A DNA stretch of 21,701 nt from a virus. The stretch lies in IMG/VR virus record IMGVR_UViG_3300024288_000007, positions 1 through 21,701 of that record. One strand, written 5' to 3'. The notes under the pieces were generated by a model that saw only the letters and a program-made list of their open reading frames with translations, searched no databases and had not been told where the DNA came from. Position numbers and translations under genes: made by a program. Below are positions 13,636-19,542 of the stretch, piece by piece (within the stretch, counting starts at the first letter, position 1; each line of letters starts with the position of its first letter).

Positions 13636-14061
13636 ATGGATTGTTTTATATATTCTATATCAAGCCCTTTGGATGGGGATGTTTTTTACATTGGAAAAAC
13701 TAGGAATTTTAAGGCCAGGGAAAAATCTCATGTAAATAATTCTCACAACGAGCAAACAAGAATTAAAATAAAAGAGATAATAGAATCAGGAATGATGCCT
13801 GTTTTCAATATCATTGAACAGTGCAATCAAGATGTGTCAAGTGTAATCGAGGTTAAATGGATTAAGTATTTTGAAAAAAAAGGATTTAACCTTTTTAATA
13901 AAAATAAAAATTGCTCTGATTCAAACGAAAATGAAGCTACATTTTTATTAAGGATTGATAAAGATGTTAAAGACAAAGCCGAAAAACTGGCTAAGAAATC
14001 AGATAGGTCATTTAATGGCTTTTTGAACAATTTAATTAAACTGGAGTTAGCTAAAAAGTAA
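13636..14061 (+). CDS. GIY-YIG nuclease domain fused to an Arc-type ribbon-helix-helix domain
   Basis: 141 aa from the ATG at 13636; an in-frame Met at 13582 lies inside the HTH gene and is rejected. The N-terminal part (1-85) has the GIY-YIG hallmarks: FIY (4-6), FYIG (17-20), Lys21-Thr22, a catalytic-type Arg28 with His32, and a Glu (E72) in IEVKWIKYF. The C-terminal part (about 97-140) reads as a ribbon-helix-helix: strand TFLLRID, helix KDVKDKAEKLAKK, then SFNGFLNNLIKLEL. Arc/MetJ domains bind DNA as dimers. The protein could be a site-directed nuclease or an autoregulated nickase. It is not a normal homing enzyme with NUMOD repeats. Confidence 0.75.
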   Translation: MDCFIYSISSPLDGDVFYIGKTRNFKAREKSHVNNSHNEQTRIKIKEIIESGMMPVFNIIEQCNQDVSSVIEVKWIKYFEKKGFNLFNKNKNCSDSNENEATFLLRIDKDVKDKAEKLAKKSDRSFNGFLNNLIKLELAKK

Positions 14062-14063
14062 TT

Positions 14064-14285
14064 ATGAGAAAATTATTATTAATACCAGTATTATTTTTAT
14101 TTGCCTGTCAAACTAAGCATGTAAAAAAGACTGTAATAGGTAAAGATATGTCATTCGATAAATACGGATCGAAAACATATAGCCTTTATTATTCTGACGG
14201 CTATGAAAACGTTACAGGATCTTATTATTACAGCGCAAAAGTTGGTGATACGATAACCATTACTCAATTTAACGTTGGCGAATAA
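14064..14285 (+). CDS. Small lipoprotein (73 aa)
   Basis: Signal peptide II: MRKLLLIPVLFLFAC with lipobox LFAC and the modified Cys at 15. The mature part (58 aa) is beta-rich with many Tyr (YSLYYSDGYENVTGSYYY) and ends in VGDTITITQF, as in small OB-fold or beta-sandwich phage lipoproteins. Such proteins in temperate phages often exclude superinfecting phages at the envelope, but that role here is inferred from context. It starts 2 bases after the nuclease-fusion stop. Confidence 0.75.
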   Translation: MRKLLLIPVLFLFACQTKHVKKTVIGKDMSFDKYGSKTYSLYYSDGYENVTGSYYYSAKVGDTITITQFNVGE

Positions 14286-14449
14286 TGAAACTAACCTTAA
14301 ACCAACGCCAAAACATACTAAATGGCGAAATAAAGCTCAAAGAAAAGGCCAACCACGCTATTACTGTATTGCTGTACTCCTGCGAAACAGAAGGAAGCTA
14401 TTTTACTGAGCGCGGAAAAAGAACAAACAGGGGCGTTAAAATTAATTAA
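14285..14449 (+). CDS. 54-aa basic hypothetical protein
   Basis: Start shares one base with the lipoprotein stop (TAATG). Basic, with an amphipathic helical N-terminal half (LNQRQNILNGEIKLKEKAN) and a polar tail ending RGKRTNRGVKIN. Two Met-to-stop distances and the coupling support it; not recognised. Confidence 0.6.
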   Translation: MKLTLNQRQNILNGEIKLKEKANHAITVLLYSCETEGSYFTERGKRTNRGVKIN

Positions 14450-14452
14450 GAT

Positions 14453-14609
14453 ATGAAAGTTATAAGCCAAATTTTAAAAGCATTATTAATTACATTTTTT
14501 TTGGGGTGTTTTAGTTGGTATTTTAGAGGCAATAAGCGAGCGAGATAATCATTTGTTGTTTCTTAGTGGATTAATAGTAATTCAGTTGTATTGCATATTT
14601 GAAGAGTAG
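14453..14609 (+). pseudogene. Frame-disrupted small membrane protein
   Basis: The ATG at 14453 opens a frame ending at 14548 (31 aa, MKVISQILKALLITFFLGCF...). After a run of eight T at 14495-14502, a different frame carries a protein-like sequence to a TAG at 14607: WGVLVGILEAISERD, then a hydrophobic LLFLSGLIVIQLYCIFEE. Joining the two by one base less in the T run gives a plausible 51-aa protein with two membrane segments. This is most easily explained as a one-base indel in the homopolymer, natural or from sequencing; a programmed slip would also fit. The frame-2 product as it stands is a 31-aa single-span peptide. Confidence 0.5.
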
Positions 14610-14857
14610 TAAAAGCTGAAAAAATAGCAAAGGATAAGGAAATTAAAGAGGCAATCGATTTAATACCAAAAATTTTAATTTTGTGCATTAAGAAAGGTCT
14701 TGATTTTTCATTGTGCGAATCTGTTAAAGTCATCGACATTAAAAATTTAAAGACTGGCTATTCTCTTACTGGATATTATTCCGAAGATTTGATTAATTAT
14801 ACATCAGATTATACAGATACAATTAAAAATATTTATCAAAAATGTAAAGAATATTAA
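14603..14857 (+). pseudogene. Start-less reading frame, likely truncated protein (about 84 codons)
   Basis: An open frame from the TGA at 14600 to the TAA at 14855 has protein-like composition: helical AEKIAKDKEIKEAIDLIPKI, then KKGLDFSLCESVKV and a Tyr-rich beta part. It has no ATG, and no GTG or TTG near its 5' end. It is in the same frame as the ATG at 14453, so the whole stretch 14453-14857 could once have been a single membrane-anchored protein of about 134 aa broken by two compensating indels, or two genes, the second having lost its start. It ends just before the terminator. Confidence 0.45.
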
Positions 14858-14860
14858 ACT

Positions 14861-14890
14861 AAAAACCCTCGACATTTGCCGGGGGTTTTT
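14861..14890. terminator. Bidirectional intrinsic terminator
   Basis: An 11-pair stem (AAAAACCCTCG with CGGGGGTTTTT, one G-T) and an 8-base loop, with T runs on both strands. It separates the plus-strand island from the converging late genes and can stop both. Confidence 0.85.
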
Positions 14891-14918
14891 AATTATGGCT
14901 AATTTGCCGTATTAAGAA

Positions 14919-15101
14919 TTACGCATTAATATCCCAATCGTCTGTCACATCAACCCAATTTTTCTTTAACAAGGCCGAAATAATGATCTCTACGATTTTT
15001 GAAAGGAACAGCTTTATAATTGTTCCGAAAAAGCCTTTAGCCTCTGATTTAAGCGATTCTTTTAAATCGTCTGTGAGTAAATCAATTCTACGTCTGCGCA
15101 T
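14919..15101 (-). CDS. Small amphipathic membrane protein at the end of the lysis cluster (60 aa)
   Basis: A very basic head (MRRRRIDLL) is followed by GFFGTIIKLFLSKIVEIIISALLKK (about 23-47) that would form one membrane helix or a pair of amphipathic ones, with an acidic tail. It could be a lysis helper or antiholin, but it lacks a recognisable family. It starts 1 base after the 30-aa gene. Confidence 0.55.
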   Translation of the reverse strand: MRRRRIDLLTDDLKESLKSEAKGFFGTIIKLFLSKIVEIIISALLKKNWVDVTDDWDINA

Positions 15102-15102
15102 G

Positions 15103-15195
15103 TTAAAATGGTTTAAATATCAATATTCCGGCTATCACAAAGCCTACTGTTAAAATTAAAGTAATGCCAATACAAATAGCTGTTGGCCTATCCAT
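15103..15195 (-). CDS. 30-aa membrane peptide
   Basis: ATG at 15195, TAA at 15103-15105. Nearly the whole chain is one hydrophobic helix (ICIGITLILTVGFVIAGILI). It overlaps the end of the holin-like gene by 8 bases and stops 1 base before the next start. Spacing and composition support translation; role in lysis inferred from place. Confidence 0.55.
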   Translation of the reverse strand: MDRPTAICIGITLILTVGFVIAGILIFKPF

Positions 15196-15469
15196 TGCTT
15201 TTATTTATATCAACCACAACTTTTTCAGCTTTATCGTTTGTGTTATAAACAGTAGTTACTGAAGCAGGACCAAATAGGTTCTTAGATAGGTAGGTTAAAA
15301 AGGCAATAATAGCCACATTTAAAATGCTTTTCCAATTTACCTGGAAATCACCGGCCTGTAAAGATTGGATTAAAATCGTGAATGCTGGAGATATTGCCGC
15401 AAGAATACCGCCCTTCAATAAGTCGCGCCAGTTCAGCGTCCCTGTTTTATTTAAATGTACTTTACCCAT
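15188..15469 (-). CDS. Putative holin (93 aa)
   Basis: Two hydrophobic segments, GGILAAISPAFTILIQSL (about 20-37) and SILNVAIIAFLTYLSKNLF (about 48-66), separated by a short polar turn, then a charged C-terminal tail. Two membrane spans, about 90 aa and a place beside an endolysin are what is expected of a class II-like holin, which opens the inner membrane at the set time. The start shares a base with the 38-aa gene's stop (TAATG). No family signature is certain. Confidence 0.6.
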   Translation of the reverse strand: MGKVHLNKTGTLNWRDLLKGGILAAISPAFTILIQSLQAGDFQVNWKSILNVAIIAFLTYLSKNLFGPASVTTVYNTNDKAEKVVVDINKSNG

Positions 15470-15585
15470 TACTTATAATATTTTGATTTTTCCTGCTCCA
15501 TGCAGCCAAACTGAGCGTGTTCAGGAATTAACATGTTTAACCCAATTCCTAAACAAACCGAATAAAAGTATTTTCTTAGTTTCAT
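15469..15585 (-). CDS. 38-aa exported or membrane peptide in the lysis cluster
   Basis: ATG at 15585, TAA at 15469-15471, with a one-base overlap onto the next start. A basic head (MKLRKYFY) and a hydrophobic part (SVCLGIGLNMLI) look like a weak signal sequence; then PEHAQFGCMEQEKSKYYK with a cysteine. It sits between endolysin and holin, where spanin subunits are often found, but it is short for one and has no clear lipobox. Confidence 0.5.
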   Translation of the reverse strand: MKLRKYFYSVCLGIGLNMLIPEHAQFGCMEQEKSKYYK

Positions 15586-15587
15586 AA

Positions 15588-16049
15588 TTATGATAAAAAT
15601 AGATTTGCCTCTCTTGACCTGCGATTAGTCAATCCTTTTAATTCAACTTTCTTGCCGTTTATTGTTCCTTTATTCCAAACGCCAAACCAGTATTTTATTG
15701 TGGATGGATCTTTAATTCCTGCGTTTATTTTCTTAAACAAAGTCGATGAAGTTCCGCCAGGGCCAACGTTGTATATAAACGATGTAATCGCGTCAAATTG
15801 ATTTTGCGTAACATTTACCTTTAAGCCAGATTTAACAGCAGGAACGTAGCGAGATTGTAGTTTGTGATTAAGTAGCTCGGTTGCTTCTGCTTCGTTAATC
15901 TGTTTATCTTTTAAAGTAACTGATTTCCCATTCATATAAACAGTTGAGCCATAACCGATGGTCGGCACGCCAACTGAATCTAAATAAGGCTTACTCCTAA
16001 ATTCTTCCTCGTTCTTAATGAAGTTAATTCCTTTTTGCGAAATATTCAT
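15588..16049 (-). CDS. GH24 phage lysozyme (endolysin)
   Basis: 153 aa, close to T4 lysozyme (164). The catalytic pattern E-x8-D-x5-T is exact: E15, D24 and T30 in NEEEFRSKPYLDSVGVPTIGYG. The family's later parts also appear: QNQFDAITSFIYNVGPGG (about 83-100) and the C-terminal LTNRRSREANLFL, which in GH24 reads GLxxRRxxExxLF. No signal peptide or SAR segment, so it needs a holin to reach peptidoglycan. It hydrolyses the MurNAc-GlcNAc bond and leads the lysis cluster. Confidence 0.93.
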   Translation of the reverse strand: MNISQKGINFIKNEEEFRSKPYLDSVGVPTIGYGSTVYMNGKSVTLKDKQINEAEATELLNHKLQSRYVPAVKSGLKVNVTQNQFDAITSFIYNVGPGGTSSTLFKKINAGIKDPSTIKYWFGVWNKGTINGKKVELKGLTNRRSREANLFLS

Positions 16050-16080
16050 AATAGTAAAGTTAAATAAAATATTGGTAAAT

Positions 16081-16107
16081 AAAAAAGGCTATCTCACGAC
16101 AGCCTTT
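16081..16107 (-). terminator. Intrinsic terminator after the 36-aa membrane-peptide gene
   Basis: Minus-strand stem AAAGGCTGTC/GATAGCCTTT (10 pairs, one G-U), GTGA tetraloop, then six U residues. It lies between the 36-aa gene and the endolysin. Confidence 0.8.
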
Positions 16108-16164
16108 AAAACCTAAAACAAAACAAAACAAAATTATGAAAAATCAGCCAGGACGACCAATATT

Positions 16165-16275
16165 TTAATTAAATGTAGCGAATGTAATTAATGCAAAAAC
16201 TGCTAAACTAAATATCGTTGTGGCAATTATAATAACCTTGTTACTGAAAATGCCTTTTGTTCCAATGTTAAACAT
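16165..16275 (-). CDS. 36-aa membrane peptide with its own promoter and terminator
   Basis: ATG at 16275, TAA at 16165-16167. A short polar head (MFNIGTKGIFSNK) precedes one hydrophobic helix (VIIIATTIFSLAVFALITFA). A TACATTTG element ends 3 bases before the ATG, and a terminator lies 58 bases beyond the stop. It can thus be expressed as a single-gene unit inside the late operon. Function unknown; a toxin-like or envelope-directed peptide is possible. Confidence 0.5.
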   Translation of the reverse strand: MFNIGTKGIFSNKVIIIATTIFSLAVFALITFATFN

Positions 16276-16278
16276 ATT

Positions 16279-16310
16279 CAAATGTAGAAGTTATTTTGTG
16301 ATTATTCGTA
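16279..16310 (-). promoter_or_regulatory. Promoter for the 36-aa membrane peptide, probably leaderless
   Basis: TACATTTG (16286-16279) with TACG (16310-16307) 20 bases upstream and an ATG 3 bases downstream: the same spacing and bases as the plus-strand promoter at 13428-13459. Confidence 0.45.
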
Positions 16311-16324
16311 TTGTAATGAAATCG

Positions 16325-16597
16325 TTACTTATTCGCCCTAATCTTTAAATCTGTTATAGCTCCGTTAAGCTTATCAATGCTTTCTGTAAGTCTTTTGATA
16401 TCTGGAGTAACACGATTGTCAATAGCCTGATTTATTAGAACCTGCATGGCCGCATCTCGCTCTTGCGCCTTGTCTTTAAAGTGGTTTTTAATCCATGTTT
16501 GGATAAGAAAAAAGGGACCAGCGCAAGCTGCAATAATTTTAGCAAGGTCTAGCCACCTTTCGCTTTCATTTTCTAATGCCATCGTGTATTTTCTCAT
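16325..16597 (-). CDS. Membrane-anchored coiled-coil protein (90 aa)
   Basis: One membrane segment (LAKIIAACAGPFFLIQTWI, about 18-36), then a basic/acidic helical tail (NHFKDKAQERDAAMQVLINQ..., ending DKLNGAITDLKIR) with coiled-coil spacing. This is the layout of i-spanin-like or holin-accessory proteins in phages. The start at 16597 is chosen because it overlaps the previous stop by ATGA; a second Met five codons in is also possible. Confidence 0.6.
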   Translation of the reverse strand: MRKYTMALENESERWLDLAKIIAACAGPFFLIQTWIKNHFKDKAQERDAAMQVLINQAIDNRVTPDIKRLTESIDKLNGAITDLKIRANK

Positions 16598-16968
16598 TTC
16601 CTACGTTTTAAAAAACCGTAGCGTAATAGATTAAAGTAAATTGATATAAATATAACAAAAAATATTACGCTGCCAATAAATATACTGTGTTTTGTAGTCC
16701 ACCAAATTACACCTGTGTAGTACAAAAAGTATACCGAACCTATTAAGAGCGAAAATAGATTATGTAAAGAATAAATAAGTAACTGCCATTTGCTATCATT
16801 TTCCGCCCTTAATTCGTTATTTAGGGACGGTAAAATAAATACAGGACAGATAAAAAATATAATGCGCACAGCCTTATGCTCACTCAAATAGCTATAATCA
16901 AGCGATAAGAAGTAACATAATGTAGCTATGTGCATTATAAGCAAAAGACTAGATATCGCTATCTTCAT
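16594..16968 (-). CDS. Four-span membrane protein (124 aa)
   Basis: Four hydrophobic segments: ISSLLLIMHIATLCYFL, VRIIFFICPVFILPSL, NLFSLLIGSVYFLYYTG and FIGSVIFFVIFISIYFNLL. The C-terminal tail is basic (KRRK), pointing to the cytoplasm. The Met at 16968 is chosen because it fits the end of the cysteine-rich gene (20-base overlap); the frame runs on to 17013. Not recognised; possible roles include superinfection exclusion or a lysis accessory. Confidence 0.6.
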   Translation of the reverse strand: MKIAISSLLLIMHIATLCYFLSLDYSYLSEHKAVRIIFFICPVFILPSLNNELRAENDSKWQLLIYSLHNLFSLLIGSVYFLYYTGVIWWTTKHSIFIGSVIFFVIFISIYFNLLRYGFLKRRK

Positions 16969-17092
16969 CTTCTGTTTTGGTAGTATTGCCGATGTCGGGT
17001 ACGCATTTACCATTTACGCATACGAAACCTGTCGTGCAATCACTATCCTTGTTGCATTGACCTTCAAAAAATTGTTCTTCTTTTTCTTCCAT
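16949..17092 (-). CDS. 47-aa acidic cysteine-rich protein
   Basis: ATG at 17092, TAG at 16949-16951. The core GQCNKDSDCTTGFVCVNGKC (11-30) has four cysteines (13, 19, 25, 30) spaced as in EGF/Dickkopf-like disulfide or metal-binding knots. Both flanks are strongly acidic (MEEKEEQFFE, and TKTEDEDSD at the end). No signal peptide. It overlaps the membrane protein start by 20 bases. If cytoplasmic, the cysteines would more likely bind metal than form disulfides. Not known to me from phages. Confidence 0.55.
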   Translation of the reverse strand: MEEKEEQFFEGQCNKDSDCTTGFVCVNGKCVPDIGNTTKTEDEDSDI

Positions 17093-17123
17093 GATTTTTA
17101 TTTTATTGTATAAGTTAATTTAA

Positions 17124-18995
17124 TTAAACAATAAGGTCTTTTAAAACTCCAACAACACATTCTCCAATTCTCTTGCCGCCTTCTGCGTTTGGGTGTATAT
17201 GATCAGGAAAATATATAGCCTCCGTGTAGGCGTTAAAATTTGCGTTAGAGTGTAAATCTACACACTTCAGTCCAAAGTATGCCGCAACTTCTTTGGAAGC
17301 ATTGGCGTAATTTGTATATCTAAGCCCCGAAGCTGGAGCAAGCGTCACCCCATCATTCCATGCCCATGTAGTAGTTAATATTATTATTTTTAGAGAAGGT
17401 TTCCATGTAAGAAGGTTGTCTATGATGTAACTATATGATCCTTTAAATGTGGTAACAGTCTTATCAATATATTCAGAATCACTGCCGATAGGTATTTCTC
17501 CAACTAAATCGTTGGCCCCCCCCAATATTGTTAGTATATCTGGATTGGATGCTTTAACCGCATTTAACCGGCTTGATTCCCAAAATCTAGGATTTGACGG
17601 GAATGACGCCCCTGCAAGCTGAGAAGAATTAACGCCGCAATTCGTATGCACAAGTCCAGTCCTTTCTATTACGCGTGGCTGCCATTGCCCTTGAAATGTT
17701 ATGCTGTCTCCTAATGAAGTCCAAAGAAGTCCATTTATTTCAGGCTCAACCATTAGCCACGGAATGATGTATTTTGGAGAAGAATATAATAAATTTGCAT
17801 ACGCGGGATGCGCATCATAATCAACGCCACCGGGCAAGTATGATGTTGGCATATTGATTGCCATCTTATCCGCATTCTCAGGTATATTTATTGTATAGTC
17901 AAAATAATTACCCGCAGATCCTAGTGTGGATATGAACACATTTGAGCTATCATAAAAAGCAATCGAAAGCGTCGAAGAGAAACTTAACTTAACTTTGATC
18001 GCGCCGTTTAGCTCTATTTTGTCGGTATATTTGTACGTTCCAGCCGCCTGAGGAACTCCATCTTCATCAATATAGCCAGAATTAGGGAAGGTACTGGCCA
18101 CATTTGTTTCGTCTATTTTAGCAAAAAAAAGATCAGATTCTTCAACATCAACAATATTACCTGGCTTAACTGTTAACCACGGCAAAGAATATTTAGCGTA
18201 TGTTTTAAACTTTAAATATGCAGGATGATCATCGAAATCAGAACCTCCTGTTATGTATTGAGCAGGCGTCATATATACAACTGATTTTGATCCTGCTGGT
18301 ATGGTTATTTCTTTATCAAACACATTTTCGCTATCCCCTAGTGTAGATATAAATTCCCCGTAATTGTCATAAAAAGCAACAGCCAAACTTGAAGCAAAAG
18401 CCACCTTAAGCGTAGTAACTCCGTAGGGTATGCCAATTCTTTCTGTATGCCTATATGTTGCGCCAGATTCAACTTCTCCTGTTAGGGATATATACCCGTC
18501 ATACGGAAATACACTAGCATAATTTTCTCCTGTATATCCAGATACTCCCTCTCCTGCAGCCTCTTTTATATTGCTTGGCGGAAGACTTTGAACCAAATTC
18601 TTAACGGTAATGAAATCTGCATTCTTAGCATACTCAGACAAATCCAAATTTATTTCATAAGCTACTGACCAAGTTGTGCCGTTCCATGATAATATATTTA
18701 AGTTCCCGTCAACCACTAAAGAGCTTTCCCCAGTTTGGGTATAAGTTCCTGCTTCAACAATTGTAAATCCAGAATCCAAAACAGGGTCAGGCAAAGTGTT
18801 GCCAGTAACCAAGACATATCCAGATGCTCCTATTGATGAAACAAAAGGAGCCATAAAAGTCGCTAATCCGTTAATGGTATTTTTATAAAGCCTTCCATTA
18901 GGAAGCGAATGAGCAAAATAATTAGTCAACGCCAGATTTAGTGTATCTAACCTAGAATAATCTGTTGTCTCTACGGTATTTGGATCAATTGCCAT
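17124..18995 (-). CDS. Tail protein with SGNH/GDSL esterase domain and a duplicated module
   Basis: 623 aa. The N-terminus (1-155) is a virion-attachment region with SWNGTTWSVAYEINLDLSEYA. Two tandem repeats of 120 aa follow (159-278 and 299-419); both hold a 'FYDxxxxFISTLG' strand and end in 'HPAYxxxxxxxxKYxxPWLxVxP'. The C-terminal SGNH hydrolase domain (about 425-623) has block I GDS with S431, block II near G454, block III GGANDL with N495, and block V DHIHP with D598 and H601. It probably removes acetyl or other acyl groups from host surface glycans during attachment. It is the last large structural gene before the lysis cluster. Confidence 0.8.
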   Translation of the reverse strand: MAIDPNTVETTDYSRLDTLNLALTNYFAHSLPNGRLYKNTINGLATFMAPFVSSIGASGYVLVTGNTLPDPVLDSGFTIVEAGTYTQTGESSLVVDGNLNILSWNGTTWSVAYEINLDLSEYAKNADFITVKNLVQSLPPSNIKEAAGEGVSGYTGENYASVFPYDGYISLTGEVESGATYRHTERIGIPYGVTTLKVAFASSLAVAFYDNYGEFISTLGDSENVFDKEITIPAGSKSVVYMTPAQYITGGSDFDDHPAYLKFKTYAKYSLPWLTVKPGNIVDVEESDLFFAKIDETNVASTFPNSGYIDEDGVPQAAGTYKYTDKIELNGAIKVKLSFSSTLSIAFYDSSNVFISTLGSAGNYFDYTINIPENADKMAINMPTSYLPGGVDYDAHPAYANLLYSSPKYIIPWLMVEPEINGLLWTSLGDSITFQGQWQPRVIERTGLVHTNCGVNSSQLAGASFPSNPRFWESSRLNAVKASNPDILTILGGANDLVGEIPIGSDSEYIDKTVTTFKGSYSYIIDNLLTWKPSLKIIILTTTWAWNDGVTLAPASGLRYTNYANASKEVAAYFGLKCVDLHSNANFNAYTEAIYFPDHIHPNAEGGKRIGECVVGVLKDLIV

Positions 18996-19524
18996 TTTTT
19001 GTATCTATTAAATTATTATTTCCATCTGTAACTAAAACAGAACCTGTATTGTCTGTTGCAAGAACTTGTTTGAATATATTGCTTTCTAAAATCGGCTTGC
19101 CAATACCTATAAAATTGGCAGTAAATGAATAAGGGCTATCCAAGTCGGCCGTTTCCCTGTATTGCGTAATTCTAACTTTACCCTCTCTTGTTATCGTTGT
19201 TTCCAAATCTTCCATTTTGGCCCAAAATTCAGTTTTATTTAAAGCAAGCAAGGCTATTTCTTGAAAGTTTGCTTTCGCTATTTGGTCTGCCGTCTTTAAG
19301 CCTATAGCAAAACCATCCATATCAAACGACCATGAAAGATAGCCGCCTTTAGATTGATCGTAACCGCCATCGCATTTATTTCTCGTGCTTACGGATTCTA
19401 TATCCATTCCGAAACCGTTTGATACGCCGCAAACTATAGGGCGATAATCTAACCCACGTTCAGCCGTTAAAGGCGTTGTGGTGTCTACAAAAATCAGATA
19501 TGCGGTTCCATTTAACAGGTTCAT
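18985..19524 (-). CDS. Putative tail-tube-like structural protein (179 aa)
   Basis: The pattern of a beta-rich start, VSTRNKCDGGYDQSKGGYLSW, then SFDMDGFAIG, resembles the TP901-1/lambda-type tail tube family, which shows a 'cxxGWxExxxGxxsWsxsxdG' stretch. The later part (RITQYRETADLDSPYSFTANF) continues a beta-sheet protein. In most phages the tube gene is upstream of the fibres, so its place between fibres is odd and a fibre-tip or baseplate paralogue is possible. It overlaps the SGNH gene by 11 bases. Confidence 0.5.
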   Translation of the reverse strand: MNLLNGTAYLIFVDTTTPLTAERGLDYRPIVCGVSNGFGMDIESVSTRNKCDGGYDQSKGGYLSWSFDMDGFAIGLKTADQIAKANFQEIALLALNKTEFWAKMEDLETTITREGKVRITQYRETADLDSPYSFTANFIGIGKPILESNIFKQVLATDNTGSVLVTDGNNNLIDTKNGN

Positions 19525-19542
19525 GTCGTAAATATAAGTATT

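Noticed and set aside
16110-16172. Plus-strand ten-codon frame (MKNQPGRPIF) behind an A-rich CAAAACAAAACAAAA leader
   Set aside because: The leader looks like a Bacteroidota 5' region, but there is no promoter on that strand and the frame is too short to support.
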